From the NCBI RefSeq assembly GCF_037038585.1, contig NC_092526.1, positions 42,977,501 through 43,041,500 of the forward strand: a stretch of DNA of 64,000 nucleotides. The letters are read 5' to 3'. The notes beneath the pieces are model-generated. The model ran no database searches. It was not told the origin of the DNA and was given only the letters and a program-made list of their open reading frames with translations. The position numbers were made by a program, and so were the translations under genes. Positions 8,884 through 21,799 of the stretch are shown piece by piece (the first letter of the stretch is position 1; every line of letters starts with the position of its first letter). The stretch comes from Patagioenas fasciata (taxonomy: Eukaryota > Chordata > Aves > Columbiformes > Columbidae).

Positions 8884-11800
8884 CTGGTTTTCAGTGTATT
8901 ACACCAAAACACCCACCTGATGACATCATTTCAAGAGCAAAAGCAGAAATTTGCAGAATTCAGCTTCTTTGGAGAACTGAGCAATTGCTGAGCTGACACC
9001 AAGTCCTGCTGTGTCCTGTCACCTGCAGAGTGCCCGCATCATCACCACGGTAGCGGGCATTGTGACAAAGGTTCTATGTCAGCTGGGTGTGGCAGCCGAG
9101 CGCCCGCTAGGAGAGGGGGAGCCTGTCAGCCCCGGGCCTGTCACTGCCTGCTGTCCCCCCTGTCAGCAGCGAGGCCTCTGAAAAGTTTCCAAAACATCCC
9201 CAGACTTGGCTCCAAAGTGGCCAAAAGTCTCCAAGAGACAAGTCGGGAAGAAGGATATGGAACAGAGGGAGACAGGCACGGGAGCAGGCCAAAGGGGGGT
9301 AAGAGGAAAAACTAGTGCGGGGCTGCAGGACTGAAATGGAGGAATTGAAAGACGAAAGCCAGGAAGCAGGAGAGTTTGAGAAAAGGAGAGAGGAAAGAAG
9401 AGACATGCAGCCAGACGAGGGCTTAGTGAGAGAGGCTGGGACAGAGAACAGGATGAGAAGGAAATAAGGCAAGGCAAGGCAAGGCTAGGCCAAAGGACGT
9501 TTCTTTGATTTATATTTTCTACCACATTCATCTGGAGATGAGGAGGAAAGCCATCAAACCTTATGGATTAGGCCCAAACAAAAACCCCGGCTACTTGAGA
9601 CACTTAGACTAAGCCTAAACCACAAAGATCTCTTCATAAAGATGGTTTTTATACTGTACTTCCACAATCTTCTGGCAGTACAGAAGAACAAGCGGCAGAT
9701 GTACTTAGGCTGAGTCATGGTGGTTTGGTGCAGAGACCATGCATATCATGGGAATAGTTCAGCATTCTGCTCTGGTTTTCAGTGTATTACACCAAAACAC
9801 CCACCTGATGACATCATTTCAAGAGCAAAAGCAGCAATTTGCAGAATTCAGCTTCTTTGGAGAACTGAGCAATTGCTGAGCTGACACCAAGTCCTGCTGG
9901 GTCCTGTCACCTGCAGAGTGCCCGCATCCTCACCACGGTAGCGGGCATTGTGACAAAGGTTCTATGTCAGCTGGGTGTGGCAGCCGAGCGCCCGCTAGGG
10001 GAGGGGGAGCCTGTCAGCCCCGGGCCTGTCACTGCCTGCTGTCCCCCCTGTCACCAGCGAGGCCTCTGAAAAGTTTCCAAAACATCCCCAGACTTGGCTC
10101 CAAAGTGGCCAAAAGTCTCCAAGAGACAAGTCGGGAAGAAGGATATGGAACAGAGGGAGACAGGCACGGGAGCAGGCCAAAGGGGGGTAAGAGGAAAAAC
10201 TAGTGCGGGGCTGCAGGACTGAAATGGAGGAATTGAAAGACGAAAGCTAGGAAGCAGGAGAGTTTGAGAAAAGGAGAGAGGAAAGAAGAGACATGCAGCC
10301 AGACGAGGGCTTAGTGAGAGAGGCTGGGACAGAGAACAGGATGAGAAGGAAATAAGGCAAGGCAAGGCAAGGCTAGGCCAAAGGACGTTTCTTTGATTTA
10401 TATTTTCTACCACATTCATCTGGAGATGAGGAGGAAAGCCATCAGACCTTATGGATTAGGCCCAAACAAAAGCCCCGGCTACTTGAGACACTTAGACTAA
10501 GCCTAAACCACAAAGATCTCTCCATAAAGATGGTTTTTATACTGTACTTCCGCAATCAGCTGGCAGTACAGAAGAACAAGCGGCAGATGTACTTAGGCTG
10601 AGTCATGGTGGTTTGGTGCAGAGACCATGCATATCATGGGAATAGTTCAGCATTTCTGCTCTGGTTTTCAGTGTATTACACCAAAACACCCACCTGATGA
10701 CATCATTTCAAGAGCAAAAGCAGCAATTTGCAGAATTCAGCTTCTTTGGAGAACTGAGCAATTGCTGAGCTGACACCAAGTCCCGCTGGGTCCTGTCACC
10801 TGCAGAGTGCCCGCATCCTCACCACGGTAGCGGGCATTGTGACAAAGGTTCTATGTCAGCTGGGTGTGGCAGCCGAGCGCCCGCTAGGAGAGGGGGAGCC
10901 TGTCAGCCCCGGGCCTGTCACTGCCTGCTGTCCCCCCTGTCACCAGCGAGGCCTCTGAAAAGTTTCCAAAACATCCCCAGACTTGGCTCCAAAGTGGCCA
11001 AAAGTCTCCAAGAGACAAGTCGGGAAGAAGGATATGGAACAGAGGGAGACAGGCACGGGAGCAGGCCAAAGGGGGGTAAGAGGAAAAACTAGTGCGGGGC
11101 TGCAGGACTGAAATGGAGGAATTGAAAGACGAAAGCCAGGAAGCAGGAGAGTTTGAGAAAAGGAGAGAGGAAAGAAGAGACATGCAGTCAGTCGAGGGCT
11201 TAGTGAGAGAGGCTGGGACAGAGAACAGGATGAGAAGGAAATAAGGCAAGGCAAGGCAAGGCTAGGCCAAAGGACGTTTCTTTGATTTATATTTTCTACC
11301 ACATTCATCTGGAGATGAGGAGGAAAGCCATCAGACCTTATGGATTAGGCCCAAACAAAAGCCCCGGCTACTTGAGACACTTAGACTAAGCCTAACACAC
11401 AAAGATCTCTCCATAAAGATGGTTTTTATACTGTACTTCCGCAATCAGCTGGGAGTACAGAAGAACAAGCGGCAGATGTACTTAGGCTGAGTCATGGTGG
11501 TTTGGTGCAGAGACCATGCATATCATGGGAATAGTTCAGCATTTCTGCTCTGGTTTTCAGTGTATTACACCAAAACACCCACCTGATGACATCATTTCAA
11601 GAGCAAAAGCAGCAATTTGCAGAATTCAGCTTCTTTGGAGAAGTGAGCAATTGCTGAGCTGACACCAAGTCCTGCTGGGTCCTGTCACCTGCAGAGTGCC
11701 CGCATCCTCATCACGGTAGCGGGCATTGTGACAAAGGTTCTATGTCAGCTGGGTGTGGCAGCCGAGCGCCCGCTAGGGGAGGGGGAGCCTGTCAGCCCCG

Positions 11801-12175
11801 GGCCTGTCACTGCCTGCTGTCCCCCCTGTCACCAGCGAGGCCTCTGAAAAGTTTCCAAAACATGCCCAGACTTGGCTCCAAAGTGGCCAAAAGTCTCCAA
11901 GAGACAAGTCGGGAAGAAGGATATGGAACAGATGGAGACAGGCACGGGAGCAAGCCAAAGGGGGGTAAGAGGAAAAACTAGTGCGGGGCTGCAGGACTGA
12001 AATGGAGGAATTGAAAGACGAAAGCCAGGAAGCAGGAGAGTTTGAGAAAAGGAGAGAGGAAAGAAGAGACATGCAGACAGACGAGGGCTTAGTGAGAGAG
12101 GCTGGGACAGAGAACAGGATGAGAAGGAAATAAGGCAAGGCAAGGCAAGGCTAGGCCAAAGGACGTTTCTTTGAT
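8884..12175. repeat. Units M11-M14, second copy of the M1-M4 block
   Basis: Units start at 8884, 9772, 10661 and 11550 and match M1-M4 unit for unit at an offset of 8,883 bp, which equals ten units, one of them short. Private changes since the copying include cagaaatttg, catcatcacc and gtcagcagcg in M11 and the restored three GGCAA copies in M14. The match ends inside M14: from about 12,178 its tail reads gatttgtattttc and attcatttgg, unlike M4. Confidence 0.85.
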
Positions 12176-15100
12176 TTGTATTTTCTACCACATTCATTTG
12201 GAGATGAGGAGGAAAGCCATCAAACCTTATGGATTAGGCCCAAACAAAAGCCGTGGCTACTTGAGACACTTAGACTAAGCCTAAACCACAAAGATCTCTT
12301 CATAAAGATGGTTTTTATACTGTACTTCCACAATCTTCTGGCAGTACAGAAGAACAAGCGGCAGATGTACTTAGGCTGAGTCATGGTGGTTTGGTGCAGA
12401 GACCATGCATATCATGGGAACAGTTCAGCATTTCTGCTCTGGTTTTCAGTGTATTACACCAAAACACCCACCTGATGACATCATTTCAAGAGCAAAAGCA
12501 GCAATTTGCAGAATTCAGCTTCTTTGGAGAACTGAGCAATTGCTGAGCTGACACCAAGTCCTGCTGGGTCCTGTCACCTGCAGAGTGCCCGCATCCTCAC
12601 CACGGTAGCGGGCATTGTGACAAAGGTTCTATGTCAGCTGGGTGTGGCAGCCGAGCGCCCGCTAGGGGAGGGGGAGCCTGTCAGCCCCGGGCCTGTCACT
12701 GCCTGCTGTCCCCCCTGTCACCAGCGAGGCCTCTGAAAAGTTTCCAAAACATCCCCAGACTTGGCTCCAAAGTGGCCAAAAGTCTCCAAGAGACAAGTCG
12801 GGAAGAAGGATATGGAACAGAGGGAGACAGGCACGGGAGCAGGCCAAAGGGGGGTAAGAGGAAAAACTAGTGCGGGGCTGCAGGACTGAAATGGAGGAAT
12901 TGAAAGACGAAAGCTAGGAAGCAGGAGAGTTTGAGAAAAGGAGAGAGGAAAGAAGAGACATGCAGCCAGACGAGGGCTTAGTGAGAGAGGCTGAGAGAGA
13001 GAACAGGATGAGAAGGAAATAAGGCAAGGCAAGGCAAGGCTAGGCCAAAGGACGTTTCTTAGATTTATATTTTCTACCACATTCATCTGGAGATGAGGAG
13101 GAAAGCCATCAGACCTTATGGATTAGGCCCAAACAAAAGCCCCGGCTACTTGAGACACTTAGACTAAGCCTAAACCGCAAAGATCTCTCCATAAAGATGG
13201 TTTTTATACTGTACTTCCGCAATCAGCTGGCAGTACAGAAGAACAAGCGGCAGATGTACTTAGGCTGAGTCATGGTGGTTTGGTGCAGAGACCATGCATA
13301 TCATGGGAATAGTTCAGCATTTCTGCTCTGGTTTTCAGTGTATTACACCAAAACACCCACCTGATGACATCATTTCAAGAGCAAAAGCAGCAATTTGCAG
13401 AATTCAGCTTCTTTGGAGAACTGAGCAATTGCTGAGCTGACACCAAGTCCCGCTGGGTCCTGTCACCTGCAGAGTGCCCACATCCTCACCACGGTAGCGG
13501 GCATTGTGACAAAGGTTCTATGTCAGCTGGGTGTGGCAGCCGAGCGCCCGCTAGGGGAGGGGGAGCCTGTCAGCCCCGGGCCTGTCACTGCCTGCTGTCC
13601 CCCCTGTCACCAGCGAGGCCTCTGAAAAGTTTCCAAAACATCCCCAGACTTGGCTCCAAAGTGGCCAAAAGTCTCCAAGAGACAAGTCGGGAAGAAGGAT
13701 ATGGAACAGAGGGAGACAGGCACGGGAGCAGGCCAAAGGGGGGTAAGAGCAAAAACTAGTGCGGGGCTGCAGGACTGAAATGGAGGAATTGAAAGACAAA
13801 AGCCAGGAAGCAGGAGAGTTTGAGAAAAGGAGAGAGGAAAGAAGAGACATGCAGCCAGACGAGGGCTTAGTGAGAGAGGCTGGGACAGAGAACAGGATGA
13901 GAAGGAAATAAGGCAAGGCAAGGCAAGGCTAGGCCAAAGGACGTTTCTTTGATTTATATTTTCTACCACATTCATCTGGAGATGAGGAGGAAAGCCATCA
14001 GACCTTATGGATTAGGCCCAAACAAAAGCCCCGGCTACTTGAGACACTTAGACTAAGCCTAAACCACAAAGATCTCTCCATAAAGATGGTTTTTATACTG
14101 TACTTCCGCAATCAGCTGGCAGTACAGAAGAACAAGCGGCAGATGTACTTAGGCTGAGTCATGGTGGTTTGGTGCAGAGACCATGCATATCATGGGAATA
14201 GTTCAGCATTTCTGCTCTGGTTTTCAGTGTATTACACCAAAACACCCACCTGATGACATCATTTCAAGAGCAAAAGCAGCAATTTGCAGAATTCAGCTTC
14301 TTTGGAGAACTGAGCAATTGCTGAGCTGACACCAAGTCCCGCTGGGTCCTGTCACCTGCAGAGTGCCCGCATCCTCACCACGGTAGCGGGCATTGTGACA
14401 AAGGTTCTATGTCAGCTGGGTGTGGCAGCCGAGCGCCCGCTAGGAGAGGGGGAGCCTGTCAGCCCCGGGCCTGTCACTGCCTGCTGTCCCCCCTGTCACC
14501 AGCGAGGCCTCTGAAAAGTTTCCAAAACATCCCCAGACTTGGCTCCAAAGTGGCCAAAAGTCTCCAAGAGACAAGTCGGGAAGAAGGATATGGAACAGAG
14601 GGAGACAGGCACGGGAGCAGGCCAAAGGGGGGTAAGAGGAAAAACTAGTGCGGGGCTGCAGGACTGAAATGGAGGAATTGAAAGACGAAAGCCAGGAAGC
14701 AGGAGAGTTTGAGAAAAGGAGAGAGGAAAGAAGAGACATGCAGCCAGACGAGGGCTTAGTGAGAGAGGCTGGGACAGAGAACAGGATGAGAAGGAAATAA
14801 GGCAAGGCAAGGCAAGGCTAGGCCAAAGGACGTTTCTTTGATTTGTATTTTCTACCACATTCATTTGGAGATGAGGAGGAAAGCCATCAAACCTTATGGA
14901 TTAGGCCCAAACAAAAGCCGTGGCTACTTGAGACACTTAGACTAAGCCTAAACCACAAAGATCTCTTCATAAAGATGGTTTTTATACTGTACTTCCACAA
15001 TCTTCTGGCAGTACAGAAGAACAAGCGGCAGATGTACTTAGGCTGAGTCATGGTGGTTTGGTGCAGAGACCATGCATATCATGGGAACAGTTCAGCATTT

Positions 15101-17509
15101 CTGCTCTGGTTTTCAGTGTATTACACCAAAACACCCACCTGATGACATCATTTCAAGAGCAAAAGCAGCAATTTGCAGAATTCAGCTTCTTTGGAGAACT
15201 GAGCAATTGCTGAGCTGACACCAAGTCCTGCTGGGTCCTGTCACCTGCAGAGTGCCCGCATCCTCACCACGGTAGCGGGCATTGTGACAAAGGTTCTATG
15301 TCAGCTGGGTGTGGCAGCCGAGCGCCCGCTAGGGGAGGGGGAGCCTGTCAGCCCCGGGCCTGTCACTGCCTGCTGTCCCCCCTGTCAACAGCGAGGCCTC
15401 TGAAAAGTTTCCAAAACATCCCCAGACTTGGCTCCAAAGTGGCCAAAAGTCTCCAAGAGACAAGTCGGGAAGAAGGATATGGAACAGAGGGAGACAGGCA
15501 CGGGAGCAGGCCAAAGGGGGGTAAGAGGAAAAACTAGTGCGGGGCTGCAGGACTGAAATGGAGGAATTGAAAGACGAAAGCTAGGAAGCAGGAGAGTTTG
15601 AGAAAAGGAGAGAGGAAAGAAGAGACATGCAGCCAGACGAGGGCTTAGTGAGAGAGGCTGAGAGAGAGAACAGGATGAGAAGGAAATAAGGCAAGGCAAG
15701 GCAAGGCTAGGCCAAAGGACGTTTCTTAGATTTATATTTTCTACCACATTCATCTGGAGATGAGGAGGAAAGCCATCAGACCTTATGGATTAGGCCCAAA
15801 CAAAAGCCCCGGCTACTTGAGACACTTAGACTAAGCCTAAACCGCAAAGATCTCTCCATAAAGATGGTTTTTATACTGTACTTCCGCAATCAGCTGGCAG
15901 TACAGAAGAACAAGCGGCAGATGTACTTAGGCTGAGTCATGGTGGTTTGGTGCAGAGACCATGCATATCATGGGAATAGTTCAGCATTTCTGCTCTGGTT
16001 TTCAGTGTATTACACCAAAACACCCACCTGATGACATCATTTCAAGAGCAAAAGCAGCAATTTGCAGAATTCAGCTTCTTTGGAGAACTGAGCAATTGCT
16101 GAGCTGACACCAAGTCCCGCTGGGTCCTGTCACCTGCAGAGTGCCCACATCCTCACCACGGTAGCGGGCATTGTGACAAAGGTTCTATGTCAGCTGGGTG
16201 TGGCAGCCGAGCGCCCGCTAGGGGAGGGGGAGCCTGTCAGCCCCGGGCCTGTCACTGCCTGCTGTCCCCCCTGTCACCAGCGAGGCCTCTGAAAAGTTTC
16301 CAAAACATCCCCAGACTTGGCTCCAAAGTGGCCAAAAGTCTCCAAGAGACAAGTCGGGAAGAAGGATATGGAACAGAGGGAGACAGGCACGGGAGCAGGC
16401 CAAAGGGGGGTAAGAGCAAAAACTAGTGCGGGGCTGCAGGACTGAAATGGAGGAATTGAAAGACAAAAGCCAGGAAGCAGGAGAGTTTGAGAAAAGGAGA
16501 GAGGAAAGAAGAGACATGCAGCCAGACGAGGGCTTAGTGAGAGAGGCTGGGACAGAGAACAGGATGAGAAGGAAATAAGGCAAGGCAAGGCAAGGCTAGG
16601 CCAAAGGACGTTTCTTTGATTTATATTTTCTACCACATTCATCTGGAGATGAGGAGGAAAGCCATCAGACCTTATGGATTAGGCCCAAACAAAAGCCCCG
16701 GCTACTTGAGACACTTAGACTAAGCCTAAACCACAAAGATCTCTCCATAAAGATGGTTTTTATACTGTACTTCCGCAATCAGCTGGCAGTACAGAAGAAC
16801 AAGCGGCAGATGTACTTAGGCTGAGTCATGGTGGTTTGGTGCAGAGACCATGCATATCATGGGAATAGTTCAGCATTTCTGCTCTGGTTTTCAGTGTATT
16901 ACACCAAAACACCCACCTGATGACATCATTTCAAGAGCAAAAGCAGCAATTTGCAGAATTCAGCTTCTTTGGAGAACTGAGCAATTGCTGAGCTGACACC
17001 AAGTCCCGCTGGGTCCTGTCACCTGCAGAGTGCCCGCATCCTCACCACGGTAGCGGGCATTGTGACAAAGGTTCTATGTCAGCTGGGTGTGGCAGCCGAG
17101 CGCCCGCTAGGAGAGGGGGAGCCTGTCAGCCCCGGGCCTGTCACTGCCTGCTGTCCCCCCTGTCACCAGCGAGGCCTCTGAAAAGTTTCCAAAACATCCC
17201 CAGACTTGGCTCCAAAGTGGCCAAAAGTCTCCAAGAGACAAGTCGGGAAGAAGGATATGGAACAGAGGGAGACAGGCACGGGAGCAGGCCAAAGGGGGGT
17301 AAGAGGAAAAACTAGTGCGGGGCTGCAGGACTGAAATGGAGGAATTGAAAGACGAAAGCCAGGAAGCAGGAGAGTTTGAGAAAAGGAGAGAGGAAAGAAG
17401 AGACATGCAGTCAGTCGAGGGCTTAGTGAGAGAGGCTGGGACAGAGAACAGGATGAGAAGGAAATAAGGCAAGGCAAGGCAAGGCTAGGCCAAAGGACGT
17501 TTCTTTGAT
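12176..17509. repeat. Two trimer repeats of 2,667 bp (within M14-M20)
   Basis: Copies run about 12176-14842 and 14843-17509, with unit starts at 12439, 13328, 14217, 15106, 15995 and 16884. Each copy begins with the variant tail gatttgtattttc, attcatttgg, aaagccgtggc and gaacagttcag. Then come a unit with ggctgagagagag and ttcttagatt (M15, M18), a unit with gcccacatcc, aagagcaaaaac and gacaaaag (M16, M19) and a unit with ctaggagag (M17, M20). The copies differ at a few sites, for example gtcaacag only in M18 and gcagtcagtcgag only in M20. A partial third copy follows as M21-M22. Confidence 0.9.
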
Positions 17510-20500
17510 TTGTATTTTCTACCACATTCATTTGGAGATGAGGAGGAAAGCCATCAAACCTTATGGATTAGGCCCAAACAAAAGCCGTGGCTACTTGAGA
17601 CACTTAGACTAAGCCTAAACCACAAAGATCTCTTCATAAAGATGGTTTTTATACTGTACTTCCACAATCTTCTGGCAGTACAGAAGAACAAGCGGCAGAT
17701 GTACTTAGGCTGAGTCATGGTGGTTTGGTGCAGAGACCATGCATATCATGGGAACAGTTCAGCATTTCTGCTCTGGTTTTCAGTGTATTACACCAAAACA
17801 CCCACCTGATGACATCATTTCAAGAGCAAAAGCAGCAATTTGCAGAATTCAGCTTCTTTGGAGAACTGAGCAATTGCTGAGCTGACACCAAGTCCTGCTG
17901 GGTCCTGTCACCTGCAGAGTGCCCGCATCCTCACCACGGTAGCGGGCATTGTGACAAAGGTTCTATGTCAGCTGGGTGTGGCAGCCGAGCGCCCGCTAGG
18001 GGAGGGGGAGCCTGTCAGCCCCGGGCCTGTCACTGCCTGCTGTCCCCCCTGTCACCAGCGAGGCCTCTGAAAAGTTTCCAAAACATCCCCAGACTTGGCT
18101 CCAAAGTGGCCAAAAGTCTCCAAGAGACAAGTCGGGAAGAAGGATATGGAACAGAGGGAGACAGGCACGGGAGCAGGCCAAAGGGGGGTAAGAGGAAAAA
18201 CTAGTGCGGGGCTGCAGGACTGAAATGGAGGAATTGAAAGACGAAAGCTAGGAAGCAGGAGAGTTTGAGAAAAGGAGAGAGGAAAGAAGAGACATGCAGC
18301 CAGACGAGGGCTTAGTGAGAGAGGCTGAGAGAGAGAACAGGATGAGAAGGAAATAAGGCAAGGCAAGGCAAAGCTAGGCCAAAGGACGTTTCTTAGATTT
18401 ATATTTTCTACCACATTCATCTGGAGATGAGGAGGAAAGCCATCAGACCTTATGGATTAGGCCCAAACAAAAGCCCCGGCTACTTGAGACACTTAGACTA
18501 AGCCTAAACCGCAAAGATCTCTCCATAAAGATGGTTTTTATACTGTACTTCCGCAATCAGCTGGCAGTACAGAAGAACAAGCGGCAGATGTACTTAGGCT
18601 GAGTCATGGTGGTTTGGTGCAGAGACCATGCATATCATGGGAATAGTTCAGCATTTCTGCTCTGGTTTTCAGTGTATTACACCAAAACACCCACCTGATG
18701 ACATCATTTCAAGAGCAAAAGCAGCAATTTGCAGAATTCAGCTTCTTTGGAGAACTGAGCAATTGCTGAGCTGACACCAAGTCCCGCTGGGTCCTGTCAC
18801 CTGCAGAGTGCCCACATCCTCACCACGGTAGCGGGCATTGTGACAAAGGTTCTATGTCAGCTGGGTGTGGCAGCCGAGCGCCCGCTAGGGGAGGGGGAGC
18901 CTGTCAGCCCCGGGCCTGTCACTGCCTGCTGTCCCCCCTGTCACCAGCGAGGCCTCTGAAAAGTTTCCAAAACATCCCCAGACTTGGCTCCAAAGTGGCC
19001 AAAACTCTCCAAGAGACAAGTCGGGAAGAAGGATATGGAACAGAGGGAGACAGGCACGGGAGCAGGCCAAAGGGGGGTAAGAGCAAAAACTAGTGCGGGG
19101 CTGCAGGACTGAAATGGAGGAATTGAAAGACAAAAGCCAGGAAGCAGGAGAGTTTGAGAAAAGGAGAGAGGAAAGAAGAGACATGCAGCCAGACGAGGGC
19201 TTAGTGAGAGAGGCTGGGACAGAGAACAGGATGAGAAGGAAATAAGGCAAGGCAAGGCAAGGCTAGGCCAAAGGACGTTTCTTTGATTTATATTTTCTAC
19301 CACATTCATCTGGAGATGAGGAGGAAAGCCATCAGACCTTATGGATTAGGCCCAAACAAAAGCCCCGGCTACTTGAGACACTTAGACTAAGCCTAAACCA
19401 CAAAGATCTCTCCATAAAGATGGTTTTTATACTGTACTTCCGCATTCAGCTGGCAATACAGAAGAACAAGCGGCAGATGTACTTAGGCTGAGTCATGGTG
19501 GTTTGGTGCAGAGACCATGCATATCATGGGAATAGTTCAGCATTTCTGCTCTGGTTTTCAGTGTATTACACCAAAACACCCACCTGATGACATCATTTCA
19601 AGAGCAAAAGCAGCAATTTGCAGAATTCAGCTTCTTTGGAGAACTGAGCAATTGCTGAGCTGACACCAAGTCCTGCTGGGTCCTGTCACCTGCAGAGTGC
19701 CTGCATCCTCGCCACGGTAGTGGGCATTGTGACAAAGGTTCTATGTCAGCTGGGTGTGGCAGCCGAGCGCCCGCTAGGGGAGGGGGAGCCTGTCAGCCCC
19801 GGGCCTGTCACTGCCTGCTGTCCCCCCTGTCACCAGCGAGGCCTCTGAAAAGTTTCCAAAACATCCCCAGACTTGGCTCCAAAGTGGCCAAAAGTCTCCA
19901 AGAGACAAGTCGGGAAGAAGGATATGGAACAGAGGGAGACAGGCACGGGAGCAGGCCAAAGGGAGGTAAGAGGAAAAACTAGTGCGGGGCTGCAGGACTG
20001 AAATGGAGGAATTGAAAGACGAAAGCCAGGAAGCAGGAGAGTTTGAGAAAAGGAGAGAGGAAAGAAGAGACATGCAGCCAGACAAGGGCTTAGTGAGAGA
20101 GGCTGGGACAGAGAACAGGATGAGAAGGAAATAAGGCAAGGCAAGGCAAGGCTAGGCCAAAGGACATTTCTTTGATTTATATTTTCTACCACATTCATCT
20201 GGAGATGAGGAGGAAAGCCATCAGACCTTATGGATTAGGCCCAAACAAAAGCCCCGGCTACTTGAGACACTTAGACTAAGCCTAAACCACAAAGATCTCT
20301 CCATAAAGATGGTTTTTATACTGTACTTCCGCAATCAGCTGGCAGTACAGAAGAACAAGCGGCAGATGTACTTAGGCTGAGTCATGGTGGTTTGGTGCAG
20401 AGACCATGCATATCATGGGAATAGTTCAGCATTCTGCTCTGGTTTTCAGTGTATTACACCAAAATATCCACCTGATGACATCATTTCAAGAGCAAAAGCA

Positions 20501-21799
20501 GCAATTTGCAGAATTCAGCTTCTTTGGAGAAGTGAGCAATTGCTGAGCTGACAGCAAGTCCTGCTGGGTCCCTGTCACCTGCAGAGTGCCCGCATCCTCA
20601 CCACGGTAGCGGGCATTGTGACAAAGGTTCTATGTCAGCTGTGTGTGGCAGCTGAGCGCCCGCTAGGGGAGGGGGAGCCTGTCAGCCCCGGGCCTGTCAC
20701 TGCCTGCTGTCCCCCCTGTCACCAGCGAGGCCTCTGAAAAGTTTCCAAAACATCCCCAGACTTGGCTCCAAAGTGGCCAAAAGTCTCCAAGAGACAAGTC
20801 AGGAAGAAGGATATGGAACAGAGGGAGACAGGCACGGGAGCAGGCCAAAGGGAGGTAAGAGGAAAAACTAGTGTGGGGCTGCAGGACTGAAATGGAGGAA
20901 TTGAAAGACGAAAGCCAGGAAGCAGGAGAGTTTGAGAAAAGGAGAGAGGAAAGAAGAGACATGCAGCCAGACGAGGGCTTAGTGAGAGAGGCTGGGACAG
21001 AGAACAGGATGAGAAGGAAATAAGGCAAGGCAAGGCAAGGCTAGGCCAAAAAACGTTTCTTTGATTTATATTTTCTACCACATTCATCTGGAGATGAGGA
21101 GGAAAGCCATCAGACCTTATGGATTAGGCCCAAACAAAAGCCCCGGCTACTTGAGACACTTAGACTAAGCCTAAACCACAAAGATCTCTCCATAAAGATG
21201 TTTTTTATACTGTACTTCCGCAATCACCTGACAGTACAGAAGAACAAGCGGCAGATGTACTTAGGCTGAGTCATGGTGGTATGGTGCAGAGAACATGCAT
21301 GTCATGGGAATAGTTCAGCATTTCTGCTCTGGTTTTCAGTGTATTACACCAAAACACCCACCTGATGACATCATTTCAAGAGCAAAAGCAGCAATTTGCA
21401 GAATTCAGCTTCTTTGGAGAACTGAGCAATTGCTGAGCTGACACCAAGTTCTGCTGGGTCCCTGTCACCTGCAGAGTGCCCGCATCCTCACCACGGTAGC
21501 GGGCATTGTGACAAAGGTTCTATGTCAGCTGTGTGTGGCAGCCGAGCGCCCACTAGAGGAGGGGGAGCCTGTCAGCCCCGGGCCTGTCACTGCCTGCTGT
21601 CCCCCCTGTCACCAGCGAGGCCTCTGAAAAGTTTCCAAAACATCCCCAGACTTGGCTCCAAAGTGGCCAAAAGTCTCCAAGAGACAAGTCGGGAAGAAGG
21701 ATATGGAACAGAGGGAGACAGGCACGGGAGCAGGCCAAAGGGGGGTAAGAGCAAAAACTAGTGCGGGGCTGCAGGACTGAAATGGAGGAATTGAAAGAC
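16465..21799. repeat. Six-unit block of 5,335 bp, copy 1 (M20-M25)
   Basis: Units M20-M25 start at 16884, 17773, 18662, 19551, 20439 and 21329. Every private variant here recurs exactly 5,335 bp downstream: gcaaagctagg (M21), caaaactctcc and cgcattcagctggcaatac (M22), cctcgccacggtagtgg (M23), gacagcaag, gtcaggaag, ccaaaaaacg and gatgttttttat (M24), and gctgtgtgtgg with cccactagag (M25). The match holds up to about 21736. There M25 reads aaggggggtaagagc while M31 reads aagcggggtaagagg, so the right edge of the duplication lies inside M25/M31. The left edge lies after 16464, where M19 has gacaaaag and M25 gacgaaag. Confidence 0.92.

Noticed and set aside
12176..12379. Plus-strand frames of 67-68 codons in the tails of M14, M17, M20, M26 and of M58, M61, M63, M66
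   Set aside because: They exist only because a local variant creates a start or shifts the frame (gatttgtat; the ttag to aa change); other units lack them. They are useful as higher-order repeat markers only.
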